Positions 28,426 to 38,531 of a stretch of 64,000 nt of DNA are shown one piece after another. The notes under the pieces are model-generated. The model saw only the letters and a program-made list of their open reading frames with translations. It had not been told where the DNA came from and searched no databases. A program made the translations under genes and the position numbers. Every line of letters starts with the position of its first letter. Within the stretch, counting starts at the first letter, position 1. Source of the DNA: Pseudoalteromonas sp. DL-6 (GTDB taxonomy: Bacteria; Pseudomonadota; Gammaproteobacteria; Enterobacterales; Alteromonadaceae); contig NZ_CP019770.1 of assembly GCF_004328665.1 (NCBI RefSeq), forward strand, positions 2,728,001 through 2,792,000, given 5' to 3'.

Positions 28426-28848
28426 TTATAATAAATGTGATAAAGCCGGATCAACGACTATACGATTTTCCATTGCTGTGCGCCCTAACAACATTCTAAA
28501 CTTCATTGACGCACGACTTGTTAATGTTATTTCTATTGGCCAGCTATATTCGCCTGCATGTAATGTGGTCTCAATAAAATAACGTAATTCTCTCTGGCCA
28601 CTAGAGCTGGTGACGTACTTCATCTTTTTAACTTTGGCATTGCAGGTAATTTGCGTTTGCTCGTCTTCTTGCAATGGTTGGGCTGTAAATTTAACCCATT
28701 TTTCGCCATCTACTTCGTACTCTTCAATATTAATTGCATGAATACAGGAAGTACGCGCACCAGTATCTATTTTTGCTTTAATTTGCTCGATGCCTAGCTC
28801 GGGTAAACTTAACCACTCACGCCAACCAACTGTTATTTTTGTCGTCAT
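28426..28848 (-). CDS. rimB: RimB-like/COG4067 retropepsin-like protease
   Basis: A 140-residue protein of the COG4067 group, often labelled ATP-dependent zinc protease although the visible catalytic motif is retropepsin-like: IKAKIDTGARTSCIHA (about 23-38), with a later hydrophobic MLLGRTAM segment closing the fold. In Pseudomonas, proteins of this type are encoded with RimK and modulate its activity. It starts the operon 61 bases before rimK. The symbol is by analogy. Confidence 0.72.
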   Translation of the reverse strand: MTTKITVGWREWLSLPELGIEQIKAKIDTGARTSCIHAINIEEYEVDGEKWVKFTAQPLQEDEQTQITCNAKVKKMKYVTSSSGQRELRYFIETTLHAGEYSWPIEITLTSRASMKFRMLLGRTAMENRIVVDPALSHLL

Positions 28849-29122
28849 AAATGTGCCCTTAGTAAAAAAAGTGTTTTATACGCTACAGCCAACAAAATAC
28901 CAACAAAATAAATTCATCTACTCGATAAGCCGATTTGATTGACCTTTTAAGTTAACTCGTTTAACAATGCACCTTAGCGGGTGCACTTAACCATAGGCTA
29001 AAAAACAATTTTTTGTTGCTTAACTCAATTTAACATACGAAAAGTAAAGCTAAATTTTATTTACTTAATTAAATACATTACAGTCAACTGTATTAAAAAT
29101 ATACCATTTATGAGAAATTATT

Positions 29123-30094
29123 ATGATTAACGGCTTACTTCATGCGCTTATTCTTGATGAACAAGGCGGTGCTCGCCCAATAGAAAACAGTAAACAATTA
29201 CGCCAATGGCAACCCACTGATGGAAAGCTGTGGGTGCATATGGACTACAGTCAAAAAGAAGCCGTTGACTGGTTAAAAAATTGCGGGCTGTTAAACGACT
29301 ACGAACTTGAATCACTGACCGCAGATGAAACACGCCCTCGTATTACTCCTACAACGAATGGCCATATGCTGTTTTTACGTGGAATTAATTTAAATCCAGC
29401 ACAAAGCCCTGAAGACATGGTGTCTATTCGCTTATTTATTAATAAAGATGTGGTGATCACTACCCGCAAGCGCCGATTATTATCAGTGCAAGATATTCTA
29501 ACCTCATTAAATAATAACGAGGGGCCAAGCAGTATTTCTGAACTGGTGTGTACATTAGCGCAGAAACTCACTTCACGTATGCAAACGGTAATAGATGAAC
29601 TAGATGAAAGCTTAGATGAGTTTGAAGAAGAAATTGATGAACCCAGTAAAAAGTTTGATAACCAGGGCTTGTCGCAACTTCGCCGTCAAACAATCGCGCT
29701 AAAACGGTACTTAAAACCACAAAAAGAAGCGTTAAGCAACATGGTTAATCATCATTACCCATGGCTTTTTGACGAAAATAAAGCCAAGCTAAATGAAACC
29801 ACCAACTTACTTATTCGCTATTTAGAAGAGCTCGATAGCTCAATAGAGCGCGCGCAAGTTATTCAACAAACCATTACTAACCAAGTGTCTGAGCAATTAA
29901 ATCAGCGTATGTATGTGATGTCGGTAGTGGCGGCTTTATTTTTACCGCTGGGATTTTTAACTGGATTATTAGGTGTCAACGTCGGCGGTATACCAGGGAC
30001 AGACAGCCCCTATGCATTCACTGCATTTGTCGTTTTTTTGGTTGTTTTGACTGGTGGCATTGGTATTTACTTTAAAAATAAAAAGTGGCTGTAA
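29123..30094 (+). CDS. zntB: ZntB zinc transporter (CorA family)
   Basis: A 323-residue CorA-superfamily transporter. A long N-terminal cytoplasmic region and coiled-coil helices (about 130-255) precede two C-terminal transmembrane helices (about 263-283 and 297-317). The loop after the first helix reads GLLGVNVGGIPG, the ZntB form of the GMN motif. It moves zinc across the inner membrane. It seems monocistronic, preceded by a 270-base gap in which I see no gene. Confidence 0.9.
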   Translation: MINGLLHALILDEQGGARPIENSKQLRQWQPTDGKLWVHMDYSQKEAVDWLKNCGLLNDYELESLTADETRPRITPTTNGHMLFLRGINLNPAQSPEDMVSIRLFINKDVVITTRKRRLLSVQDILTSLNNNEGPSSISELVCTLAQKLTSRMQTVIDELDESLDEFEEEIDEPSKKFDNQGLSQLRRQTIALKRYLKPQKEALSNMVNHHYPWLFDENKAKLNETTNLLIRYLEELDSSIERAQVIQQTITNQVSEQLNQRMYVMSVVAALFLPLGFLTGLLGVNVGGIPGTDSPYAFTAFVVFLVVLTGGIGIYFKNKKWL

Positions 30095-30119
30095 TTACAG
30101 CATAGCTCCAACAAGACAC

Positions 30120-30150
30120 AAAAAAGGCGAACATTATTGTTCGCCTTTTG
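30120..30150. terminator. Bidirectional terminator between zntB and rraB
   Basis: AAAAAAGGCGAACA, TTAT, TGTTCGCCTTTT between two convergent genes. Confidence 0.88.
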
Positions 30151-30162
30151 CATTAGACACCC

Positions 30163-30498
30163 TTACTCTTGAAAGTAAGTGCCCCAACCGTCGTATTCTA
30201 CATCACATTCAACCGCAAGCTGCGCAAGCTTATCAACGTCTTCCATTATAACGTCAACATCTAATTCGGCTTCAACAACAATGTCAAAGCTCCAAATTTT
30301 TTCGCCGTCTTCAAGCTCAAGTTCTGCTGGCTCTTCTACATCGTAACCTAGTTTAAACGCAGCAAGTGCAGCTTGTTCTAACTTAGTAAAGTCTTCACAT
30401 ACAAAGTGGTGTTCTACTTCATAAAGAATTTCCGGATCGGAACCATCTTCAAGTAATGAAGTTACGATGTCTTCACTTATTTCACGCCAGTTTTCCAT
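30163..30498 (-). CDS. rraB: RraB, regulator of RNase E
   Basis: An acidic 111-residue protein of the RraB (YjgD/DUF695-like) family, which in E. coli binds RNase E and inhibits RNA processing. Family hallmarks are EDIVTSLLEDGSDPEILYEVEHHFVCEDF (about 10-38) and a C-terminal ECDVEYDGWGTYF. Its start overlaps the plsC stop by one base, so the two genes are cotranscribed. Confidence 0.92.
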   Translation of the reverse strand: MENWREISEDIVTSLLEDGSDPEILYEVEHHFVCEDFTKLEQAALAAFKLGYDVEEPAELELEDGEKIWSFDIVVEAELDVDVIMEDVDKLAQLAVECDVEYDGWGTYFQE

Positions 30499-31211
30499 TA
30501 TTTCTCTCTCACTTGAGCATCTAATTCTGTTATTTTAGCAGCCATAATGCTGTGCACACTTTTAGCATGTTCACGGGCACTGATACTTTTATCAAGTGCT
30601 ATGGGGGCTAACATTTCGATGTAAATTGTACCATTATCCCAACGATTTAGTTTAATGGTTTTATCGGTTGTGTTCATACATACTGGCACAATAGGCACCT
30701 CTGCACTCATTGCCGTATGAAACGCACCGGTTTTAAAAGGGAGTAAACCTCGACCATAACTGCGCGTCCCCTCAGGGAACATCCACACCGATAAGCCTTT
30801 TTGTCTTATTTTAGCCGCTGCTTTAGAAATAGTGCCTGCCGCTTTTGAACGATTCGCTCTGTCGATTAAAATATTACCCGACAACCAATACAGCTGACCA
30901 AAAAATGGGATCCACTTCAGACTTTTTTTGCCAACACTCACACAGTTTTTTGGCACCATAGCTGGAACAGTAAATAAATCATAGCTATTTTGATGATTCG
31001 CTACATACACAGCGGGTCCCACCTTAAGCGCATCGGGATGATATTTTAGTTCTAATTTAACCCCAAGCATTTTAGCCATTGAGCCAAACCAACTTGCAAT
31101 AACATGCACATTATTAGGGTGAAATGGTCTAAATATTGATAATAACAAACCAAAAAAACAACTTAATAATATAAACAACAGCATTATTAAAATACGTATA
31201 ACAGCTAGCAA
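30498..31211 (-). CDS. plsC: 1-acyl-sn-glycerol-3-phosphate acyltransferase
   Basis: A 237-residue PlsC-type acyltransferase making phosphatidic acid from lysophosphatidic acid at the inner membrane. It has an N-terminal membrane anchor (about 1-25), the catalytic NHQNSYD (HX4D, near 71-77), the substrate loop MFPEGTRSYGRG and VPIVPVCM. It is cotranscribed with rraB. It is not next to parC in one operon, since a parC terminator intervenes. Confidence 0.93.
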   Translation of the reverse strand: MLAVIRILIMLLFILLSCFFGLLLSIFRPFHPNNVHVIASWFGSMAKMLGVKLELKYHPDALKVGPAVYVANHQNSYDLFTVPAMVPKNCVSVGKKSLKWIPFFGQLYWLSGNILIDRANRSKAAGTISKAAAKIRQKGLSVWMFPEGTRSYGRGLLPFKTGAFHTAMSAEVPIVPVCMNTTDKTIKLNRWDNGTIYIEMLAPIALDKSISAREHAKSVHSIMAAKITELDAQVREK

Positions 31212-31319
31212 GTGCGCCTCTCCAATATAACCACAATTATGTATTGCTTTATTATAACGTTATTTTATTGCGCAGACGAGAAAATAGCGCACAAGCGTGC
31301 GCTGAAATAAAACAGTCAT

Positions 31320-31350
31320 AAAAAAAACGGCTTACCTGAGTAAGCCGTTG
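31320..31350 (-). terminator. Rho-independent terminator after parC
   Basis: AACGGCTTAC, TCAG, GTAAGCCGTT with an eight-base T-run on the minus strand. Confidence 0.87.
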
Positions 31351-31378
31351 TCTAGTTTAGTCTAATTTTTCGAGTGTA

Positions 31379-33676
31379 TTAACTTTGCTCTGCGTCTGAG
31401 CTTGGCTCATCTACTTGCTGAGGTGTTAACTCTACAACGGCTTCATCAACGCGCTGCAAGCCACGAGGTAACTTATTGCCTCTTCGGCCTCGCTCACCAT
31501 GATAATGTTCAAGGTCACTCGGCTTAAGGGTTAATTTACGCTTACCTGCATGCAGCGTTACACTACTGCCTTGCGGTACAACGGCTAATACTTTTACAAA
31601 CTCTTCGCGGGCTTGCACTTTCGCACCCGGAATAGAAATAATTTTATTGCCTTTACCTTTACCAAGCTTAGGTAAGTCACGCAGTGGGAATAACAACATC
31701 CGTCCTTCATTGGAAATCGCCATACAGTAGTCAGTAGCCACGTCGTTAACGCGAATTGGCGAAAGTAATACCCCACCTTTTGGTACACTCACCAACGCTT
31801 TACCGTTTTTGTTTTTACTCACTAAATCTTTAAAGTCTGTAATAAAGCCATAACCAGCGTCGGAGGCCATTAACAACACTTGAGCGTCTTCACCCATAAC
31901 TACGTGCTCAAAGCTTGCGCCCGAGGTTAAGTTAAAGCGCCCTGTCATTGGCTCGCCTTGGCTTCGCGCTGAAGGGAGACTATGAGCATCAGTGGCAAAT
32001 GCACGGCCTGCTGAATCTAAAAATACCGCTGGTTGATTACTTTTACCTCGAGCAGATGCCCTATAGCCGTCACCAGCGCGATAACTTAATCCTTCTACAT
32101 CAAGGTCATGACCTTTACCAACCCGTGCCCAGCCTTTGTCTGATAACACCACGGTGACTGACTCTGATGGTATTAAATCTTTTTCGCTTAGTGCTTTAGC
32201 TTCTACACGCTCAATCACTGGCGAGCGGCGATCATCACCATACATTTCTGCGGCTTCTTGAATTTCTTTTTTCAATAAGGTCGACATGCGACGGTCTGAG
32301 CCCAGTGTTTGCTCTAATTTGTCACGCTCTTTCGCCAATTCATCTTGCTCACCACGAATTTTAAACTCTTCAAGTTTTGCTAAATGACGAAGTTTTAATT
32401 CTAAAATGGCTTCTGCTTGAATATCGGTTAAATCAAAGCGCTCCATTAATAAAGGTTTGGGCTTATCTTCAGAGCGGATGATTTCTATAACTTCATCAAT
32501 ATTTAAAAAGGCAGCCAGTAAACCTTCTAAAATATGTAATCGTGCCAGCACTTTATCAAGTCGATATTGCAAGCGACGACGTACCGTTTCGCGTCTAAAG
32601 GTTAACCACTCGGTTAAAATACTACGTAAATCTTTAACTTGTGGACGGCCATCTAAGCCGAGCATGTTTAAGTTTACGCGGTAATTTTTTTCAAGATCGG
32701 TAGTCGCAAATAAGTGCGCCATTAATGGCTCAGCTTTAATTCGGTTTGAACGCGGCACAATCACAATACGGGTCGGGTTTTCGTGATCAGACTCATCACG
32801 TAAATCGGCCACCATCGGCAACTTTTTAGCATTCATTTGCGCTGCAATTTGCTCAAGTACTTTTGCACCCGAACATTGATGCGGTAACGCAGTAATAACT
32901 ATATCGCCCTGCTCTTCACAATACACAGCGCGCATTTTAATTGAGCCACGACCGGTTTTATAAATTTTGTGAATATCAGCTTTTGGAGTAATTATTTCAG
33001 CATCAGTTGGATAATCAGGCGCATGCACTAAATCCAATAACTCTTCGAGTTCTGTTTTTGGTTTATCAAGTAATAAACAACAGGCACTGGCTACTTCACG
33101 CACATTATGCGGCGGTATATCGGTTGCCATACCTACCGCAATACCGGTGACACCATTAAGTAATATATGCGGTAAGCGCGATGGCAATACTAATGGTTCA
33201 TCCATGGTGCCGTCGAAGTTTGGCGTCCAATCAACAGTCCCTTGGCCTAACTCTTTAAGTAATACTTCAGAGAATTTAGATAAACGCGCTTCGGTATAAC
33301 GCATTGCCGCAAACGACTTCGGATCATCTGCAGCACCCCAGTTACCTTGACCATCAACCAAGGGGTAGCGATAAGAAAACGGCTGCGCCATAAGTACCAT
33401 AGCTTCATAACAGGCACTATCACCGTGAGGATGGTATTTACCTAATACGTCACCCACGGTACGGGCTGATTTTTTATACTTTGCATTCGCCGATAACCCC
33501 AATTCACTCATCGCATAAATAATACGACGCTGAACTGGTTTGAGGCCGTCACCAACGTGCGGTAAGGCACGATCCATGATCACGTACATTGAATAATTTA
33601 AATAAGCGTCTTCGGTAAAACGCCCCATTGTTTGCTGTTCAATTCCTTGCATTAGCAAGGTATCTGTATCACTCAT
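31379..33676 (-). CDS. parC: DNA topoisomerase IV subunit A
   Basis: A 765-residue type IIA topoisomerase subunit decatenating daughter chromosomes with ParE. The catalytic tyrosine is Y127 ([10 protein letters not shown]). The quinolone-determining stretch [12 protein letters not shown] keeps Ser and Glu at the positions equivalent to E. coli S80 and E84, the sensitive-type residues. A C-terminal beta-pinwheel (about 500-740) ends in an acidic tail. It follows the sorbosone-dehydrogenase-like gene by only 10 bases. Confidence 0.96.
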   Translation of the reverse strand: MSDTDTLLMQGIEQQTMGRFTEDAYLNYSMYVIMDRALPHVGDGLKPVQRRIIYAMSELGLSANAKYKKSARTVGDVLGKYHPHGDSACYEAMVLMAQPFSYRYPLVDGQGNWGAADDPKSFAAMRYTEARLSKFSEVLLKELGQGTVDWTPNFDGTMDEPLVLPSRLPHILLNGVTGIAVGMATDIPPHNVREVASACCLLLDKPKTELEELLDLVHAPDYPTDAEIITPKADIHKIYKTGRGSIKMRAVYCEEQGDIVITALPHQCSGAKVLEQIAAQMNAKKLPMVADLRDESDHENPTRIVIVPRSNRIKAEPLMAHLFATTDLEKNYRVNLNMLGLDGRPQVKDLRSILTEWLTFRRETVRRRLQYRLDKVLARLHILEGLLAAFLNIDEVIEIIRSEDKPKPLLMERFDLTDIQAEAILELKLRHLAKLEEFKIRGEQDELAKERDKLEQTLGSDRRMSTLLKKEIQEAAEMYGDDRRSPVIERVEAKALSEKDLIPSESVTVVLSDKGWARVGKGHDLDVEGLSYRAGDGYRASARGKSNQPAVFLDSAGRAFATDAHSLPSARSQGEPMTGRFNLTSGASFEHVVMGEDAQVLLMASDAGYGFITDFKDLVSKNKNGKALVSVPKGGVLLSPIRVNDVATDYCMAISNEGRMLLFPLRDLPKLGKGKGNKIISIPGAKVQAREEFVKVLAVVPQGSSVTLHAGKRKLTLKPSDLEHYHGERGRRGNKLPRGLQRVDEAVVELTPQQVDEPSSDAEQS

Positions 33677-33686
33677 TAAAGCTTAC

Positions 33687-34781
33687 CTAGTTTTTCTTAT
33701 AGCTTACGCGGTAAATTACGTTTGCGTAATCATCGCTTACCAATAGACTGCCATCATTTAATTGTGCAAATGCAACAGGGCGTCCAAATGTTGTTTCGTC
33801 TTGCATAAAGCCGGTGATCAATGGCGTATAGTTAGTTACTTTGGCATTTTCTATGGTTGCCACAGCCACTTTATAACCGACCTTTTTAGAGCGATTCCAT
33901 GAACCATGCTCAGCAACAAATAACTGTTGTTTGTAGCTATCTGGGAACTGTTTGCCGGTATAAAAATGAATACCTAATGGCGCAACATGCGCCCCCAATG
34001 CCAATGCAGGTTGAGTGTAATCAGCAATATTTTTGCCTTCACCAAACTCAGGATCAACAATAACGCCACCATGCACGTATGGAAAACCAAAGTGCTCTTC
34101 TTCCTTAGTAATACGGTTTAGCTCATCGGGTGGAATATCATCCCCCATCATGTCGCGGCCGTTATCGCTAAACCATAGCATTTGCGTACTAGGATGAAAG
34201 TCAAAACCCACCGTATTACGTACACCTTTGGCTAAAGTCGTTATTTCTTTGGTATCGGTATTTAACGAAAAAATACGGCCAAAGCGAGCATCTTCCTCAC
34301 AAATATTACACGGTACGCCCACGGGAATTATCAGCTCGCCATTTGGTGCAAAGCGCAAAAACTTCCAACCATGGTGACGCTCTGAGGGTAAATCGCTATA
34401 AAACACTTCATACTCAGGATTTTTGAGGTGTTTATCGATATTTTTAAAACGAATAATACGGTGCACTTCACCGACATATAAGTCACCGCCTTTAATTGCT
34501 AATCCCGAGGGCATATTTAATCCCTCTGCAATCACTATTTTTTTATCTGCCACGCCATCGCTGTTATGGTCAATCAGTGCATATACATTACCCGCCTTAC
34601 GCGACCCTGCATACACTATACCTCTGCTTGATACTGCAATTTGCCGTGCATTTTCAACATCATCAGCAAATAAGCTGATTTCAAAACCCGGTGCAGCGGT
34701 CAGCTTGTCGAGTATATTTTTCGCCATCACTGGCGATGATATTAAGCCGAGTAACAACAGTGTGCTAAATAATTTATTCAT
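33687..34781 (-). CDS. Sorbosone dehydrogenase-like PQQ-type beta-propeller, secreted
   Basis: About 364 residues with a signal peptide (cleavage near PVMA-K, about 20) and a beta-propeller of the glucose/sorbosone dehydrogenase family: NARQIAVSSRGIVYAGSR, MPSGLAIKGGDLYVGEVHRI, RHHGWKFLRFAPNGELIIPVG, ARFGRIFSLNTDT, GVRNTVGFDFHP and VAEHGSWNRSKKVGY. The CNIC cysteine pair (about 167-170) is also seen. The substrate is unknown. ATG 34781 has AGGAGAGG upstream and is preferred over an earlier frame-compatible start. It sits between parE and parC. Confidence 0.82.
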   Translation of the reverse strand: MNKLFSTLLLLGLISSPVMAKNILDKLTAAPGFEISLFADDVENARQIAVSSRGIVYAGSRKAGNVYALIDHNSDGVADKKIVIAEGLNMPSGLAIKGGDLYVGEVHRIIRFKNIDKHLKNPEYEVFYSDLPSERHHGWKFLRFAPNGELIIPVGVPCNICEEDARFGRIFSLNTDTKEITTLAKGVRNTVGFDFHPSTQMLWFSDNGRDMMGDDIPPDELNRITKEEEHFGFPYVHGGVIVDPEFGEGKNIADYTQPALALGAHVAPLGIHFYTGKQFPDSYKQQLFVAEHGSWNRSKKVGYKVAVATIENAKVTNYTPLITGFMQDETTFGRPVAFAQLNDGSLLVSDDYANVIYRVSYKKN

Positions 34782-34812
34782 TTGCCTCTCCTGCTTTAAG
34801 CCCAAAGGCTTA

Positions 34813-36702
34813 TTAAACTTGTGCCTTGTTACCGTGATCTTCTAACCATTGACGGCGATCTGATGAACGCTTTTTGGCTAGTAGCATATCCATCATTTCC
34901 ATTGTTTGCTGCTCCTCATCAAGAGTGAGTTGCACTAAACGACGAGTATTAGGGTCCATGGTAGTTTCACGCAATTGTAGCGGGTTCATTTCACCCAAAC
35001 CTTTAAAGCGTTGTACGTTTACTTTGCCACGTTTTTTTTCTGCTTCTATGCGCGCTAAAATACCGGTTTTTTCATCTTCATCCAGCGCGTAGTAAACATC
35101 TTTACCAATATCAATTCTAAATAACGGTGGCATAGCAACATACACATGGCCAGTTTTAACTAATTGTGGGAAATGGCGTACAAATAAGGCACACAGTAAG
35201 GTGGCAATATGCAGTCCATCGGAGTCAGCATCCGCTAATATACATATTTTATTGTAACGTAGTCCCGACATATCGGTTGAGTCAGGGTCTATACCTAGCG
35301 CAACTGAAATATCGTGCACCTCTTGAGAGGCCAAAATTTGCCCTGATTCAACTTCCCAAGTATTTAAAATTTTACCTCTTAGCGGCATAATTGCTTGGAA
35401 CTCACGATCTCGTGCTTGCTTTGCCGAGCCGCCTGCTGAGTCACCCTCTACTAAAAATAATTCCGTGCGGTCATTATCCGCAGCGCTACAATCGGTAAGC
35501 TTACCCGGTAGTGCTGGGCCTGATGTTACTCGCTTACGTACTACTTTTTTAGCCGCACGTAAGCGTCGTTGCGCATTAGAAATACATAATTCAGAAAGTA
35601 GCTCTGCGGTGTCAGTGTGCTCATTTAGCCACAAACTAAAGGCATCTTTTACTACACCCGATACAAACGCAGCACATGAACGTGATGAGAGTTTTTCTTT
35701 GGTTTGGCCTGCAAATTGTGGGTCTTGCATTTTAACCGACAACACATAGCTACAACGCTCCCAAATATCGTCTGGGGTAAGCTTTACGCCACGTGGTAAT
35801 AAATTTCTAAACTCACAAAATTCACGCATCGCCTCTAAAAGTCCTTGGCGCAGGCCATTTACATGGGTGCCCCCTTGCGCGGTAGGAATTAAGTTTACAT
35901 AACTTTCGGCTATCGACTCACCACCTTCTGGCATCCATACTACCGCCCAATCAGCGCCTTCAATAGAGCTTGAAAACTCACCCACAAATGGGTCTTTAGG
36001 TAGTATTTCGTAACCTTTAACGGCTTCAATTAAGTAATCTTTTAAGCCTGTTTCATAAAACCATTCTTGGGTTTCTTTCGTTTGTTTATTTACAAACTTA
36101 ATACGCAAACCTGGGCATAAAACCGCTTTGGCTTTTAATAAGTGGTTAAGCTTAGTCAAAGAAAAATTAGCGGAGTCAAAATAGCTGGTATCTGGCCAAA
36201 AACGAACCGTAGTACCGGTGTTGCGTTTACCCACTGAGCCAATCACATTTAAATCTTCAACTTTATCGCCATGCTCAAAAGCCATTCTAAATTGCTGTGC
36301 ATCACGGCGAACCGTTACTTCCACGCGGGTAGATAGCGCATTAACAACCGAGATACCTACGCCATGCAAGCCACCAGAAAATTGATAGTTTTTGTTTGAA
36401 AACTTACCGCCAGCATGCAGCTTAGTAAATATTAACTCAACTCCTGGAATACCTTCTTCTGGGTGAATGTCAATTGGCATACCTCGGCCATCGTCACTCA
36501 CCTCAAGCGAATTATCTTCATGTAAAATGACATCAATGCGTGTTGCGTGCCCAGCCATTGCTTCATCAACACTGTTATCAATAACCTCTTGGCCTAAATG
36601 GTTTGGCCTTGTGGTATCTGTATACATGCCAGGGCGGCGTTTTACCGGCTCTAATCCATTAAGTACTTCAATGGCTTCGGCGTTATAATTTTGTTGAGTC
36701 AT
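34813..36702 (-). CDS. parE: DNA topoisomerase IV subunit B
   Basis: A 629-residue ATPase subunit of topoisomerase IV. GHKL ATPase motifs include EVIDNSVDEAMAGHA (about 39-53), DDGRGMPIDIHPEEG and GGLHGVGISVVNALS. The TOPRIM domain carries LFLVEGDSAGGSAKQARDR (about 413-431) and the DADSDGLH metal site. It pairs with ParC, from which one unrelated gene separates it. Confidence 0.96.
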   Translation of the reverse strand: MTQQNYNAEAIEVLNGLEPVKRRPGMYTDTTRPNHLGQEVIDNSVDEAMAGHATRIDVILHEDNSLEVSDDGRGMPIDIHPEEGIPGVELIFTKLHAGGKFSNKNYQFSGGLHGVGISVVNALSTRVEVTVRRDAQQFRMAFEHGDKVEDLNVIGSVGKRNTGTTVRFWPDTSYFDSANFSLTKLNHLLKAKAVLCPGLRIKFVNKQTKETQEWFYETGLKDYLIEAVKGYEILPKDPFVGEFSSSIEGADWAVVWMPEGGESIAESYVNLIPTAQGGTHVNGLRQGLLEAMREFCEFRNLLPRGVKLTPDDIWERCSYVLSVKMQDPQFAGQTKEKLSSRSCAAFVSGVVKDAFSLWLNEHTDTAELLSELCISNAQRRLRAAKKVVRKRVTSGPALPGKLTDCSAADNDRTELFLVEGDSAGGSAKQARDREFQAIMPLRGKILNTWEVESGQILASQEVHDISVALGIDPDSTDMSGLRYNKICILADADSDGLHIATLLCALFVRHFPQLVKTGHVYVAMPPLFRIDIGKDVYYALDEDEKTGILARIEAEKKRGKVNVQRFKGLGEMNPLQLRETTMDPNTRRLVQLTLDEEQQTMEMMDMLLAKKRSSDRRQWLEDHGNKAQV

Positions 36703-36722
36703 AGTTTTTATCTTTATATACG

Positions 36723-37286
36723 CTAATATCTGATTTTAAGAAAATCGACAATGCTTGAAAAAGCTCGCTCAAAGCCATTAAAGCTATGATCGCCGCCAAA
36801 TTCAATTAACTGTTTACATTGTGAGTAATACTTTATTGCGTGCTGAAAATTTAACACTTCATCCCCTGTTTGCTGTAATAAATACAACAGCTCAGGGTGT
36901 TTTAACTCTGTCACCGTTAATGCTTTTAACGCATCTATATGACGAGATTGTAATTGGTAATTATAATCTTGATACGGATTATAATTAGGCCCAAGTATAG
37001 GCTCTAATAGTGTATATGGGGCAACGGCAGGATTAATTACCACCGCAGGAATTTGATAACGCTGCGATAAATACGTGGCAAAAAAACCACCTAACGAGCT
37101 GCCCAATAATACGGTATTCGGTGTTAATAGTTGTTCAAGCGCTATAATAGCCTCTACAGGCTCATGATTTAAACGCGGCACACAATAATCAACATCATAG
37201 TGTGCCATAAGCTCACCAAAGCGCACAGCTTTATATGATTTTTCAGAGCTATTAAAACCGTGAATATAAATTACTCGTTTAACCAT
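36723..37286 (-). CDS. yqiA: YqiA alpha/beta-hydrolase esterase
   Basis: A 187-residue small esterase. It starts VKRVIYIHGFNSSEKSYKA, with the nucleophile elbow GSSLGGFFATYLS (about 61-73) and a GGDHSFNGF histidine segment near 164. YqiA from E. coli hydrolyses short acyl esters in vitro. The start overlaps the cpdA end by 16 bases, as in the conserved parE-yqiA-cpdA-yqiB-nudF cluster. Confidence 0.9.
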   Translation of the reverse strand: MVKRVIYIHGFNSSEKSYKAVRFGELMAHYDVDYCVPRLNHEPVEAIIALEQLLTPNTVLLGSSLGGFFATYLSQRYQIPAVVINPAVAPYTLLEPILGPNYNPYQDYNYQLQSRHIDALKALTVTELKHPELLYLLQQTGDEVLNFQHAIKYYSQCKQLIEFGGDHSFNGFERAFSSIVDFLKIRY

Positions 37287-38056
37287 ACCACGTCCGAGTG
37301 TATATGTAGCTGTTGTTGCTCAGCATTTAAATACAGCATTCGATAAGCTGCCCCTTTATTTTCTTGCTGCCAAGTCGCACTGTGTTTACTAAATTGCACG
37401 CAGCTGGCTGGGGTAGCGTAAACATTAAGCCCTCTAAACTGCTGTTGATAGTCATTATGGACATGCCCATGAAACAGCGCATCAACGCAGCCATTATTAA
37501 CTAATAAATTTAATAATTGCGGCCCATTTTCTAGCATGTGTTTGTCTAGGTAGCCATTAATAGGCAGTGGGTTGTGATGACAAAATGCAATATGACGATT
37601 GCTTGAGTTAACTAAGCACGCCATGATTTCATCTAAATGTGTGGCGCTGACCCACCCTGCAGGCGTTTCACCTTTAGAATTAATTAATATCAGTTCAATC
37701 CCTTGCGCCACTATATGTTTAGCGTGTTGTATTTGCCCGCCACTAATTAAATTAAGCTGTTCAATCTCATCATGGTTACCAGGCACCCAAAATACCGGGC
37801 AATCAACGTCACTATTATGAATAAGTTCTGCAAATAATAAATACGAATTAAAGCTGTGATCTTGCGTTAGGTCACCACCAAATATCAACGCATCCGGCTG
37901 CTGCTTTGCAATATCAGCTAATGCCTTAACAAAATGATCTGCTGTATTAACGCCAAAGTATTCAGCATTTTTATCACTAAAAAGGTGACAATCGGTTAGG
38001 TGTGCAATTCGAAGCCTAGTCTGTTCAAAATAATAAGTGTCATCAAACCAAGCCAT
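37271..38056 (-). CDS. cpdA: CpdA 3',5'-cyclic AMP phosphodiesterase
   Basis: A 261-residue class III metallophosphoesterase. Metal-site motifs appear in order: LTDCHLF (about 20-26), FGGDLTQDHS (about 59-68), WVPGNHDE (about 91-98), FCHHNPLPI and HGHVHNDY (about 195-202). It lowers cAMP and hence CRP activity. It overlaps yqiB by 14 bases and yqiA by 16, so translation is coupled. Confidence 0.93.
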   Translation of the reverse strand: MAWFDDTYYFEQTRLRIAHLTDCHLFSDKNAEYFGVNTADHFVKALADIAKQQPDALIFGGDLTQDHSFNSYLLFAELIHNSDVDCPVFWVPGNHDEIEQLNLISGGQIQHAKHIVAQGIELILINSKGETPAGWVSATHLDEIMACLVNSSNRHIAFCHHNPLPINGYLDKHMLENGPQLLNLLVNNGCVDALFHGHVHNDYQQQFRGLNVYATPASCVQFSKHSATWQQENKGAAYRMLYLNAEQQQLHIHSDVVWLNE

Positions 38057-38501
38057 TATTTACATCCCAATTCAGTGTTGATTGACCTCTTTCAACACAC
38101 GCTACTAACCAATCATACAAAAAAGCATTTAACTGATACTTTTCATCTTTTTGATGCATTTTAGGGTTAGGGTAACCATAAGAAGGCTTTATTCGTTGGT
38201 GGTAGTCATGATGAACAATTTCAGCCACCTTCGCATCATTGTACAAACGTACTGTTAAATACAGCGGAGCAATGCCAACGAGCATGCCATTTAACTGTTT
38301 AATAGATACATCGAGTGTGTACTTGGCACTATCATCTATATGGATTACAAATTCACTGTGGCCTAATTTAACTTCTCTTACATTACCAATCACTCGCTCA
38401 TGAGGCAGTAATTTTAAAAGGCGTACGTAATTATGCTCACAAAGCGTTAAATACTTTGGAAGACTTTGAATATATCGATTAGTGGTTAAAAGTGCTGTCA
38501 A
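38043..38501 (-). CDS. yqiB: YqiB, DUF1249 family protein
   Basis: A 152-residue DUF1249 protein of unknown function. Conserved text includes LPKYLTLCEHNYVRLLKLLP (about 14-33), VRLYNDAKVAEIVHHDYHQRIKPSYGYPNPKMHQKDEK and an LNAFLYDWL C-terminal helix. The best start is TTG at 38499-38501 with a weak GGCGG upstream. It lies between nudF and cpdA. Confidence 0.85.
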   Translation of the reverse strand: MTALLTTNRYIQSLPKYLTLCEHNYVRLLKLLPHERVIGNVREVKLGHSEFVIHIDDSAKYTLDVSIKQLNGMLVGIAPLYLTVRLYNDAKVAEIVHHDYHQRIKPSYGYPNPKMHQKDEKYQLNAFLYDWLVACVERGQSTLNWDVNNGLV

Positions 38502-38531
38502 AATACCGCCATTACTATTAAAAATTAAAAA

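Noticed and set aside
28849..29122. A small gene or RNA in the gap between the rimB-like gene and zntB
   Set aside because: No start with a ribosome binding site, no hairpin plus T-run and no recognisable RNA motif were found.
26362..30150. Hairpins at 26362-26394 and 30120-30150 as part of a repeat family
   Set aside because: They share only general terminator form; sequences differ and each lies between convergent genes, so they are ordinary bidirectional terminators.
33400..33450. Quinolone-resistance substitution in parC
   Set aside because: The Ser and Glu residues equivalent to E. coli S80 and E84 are both present.
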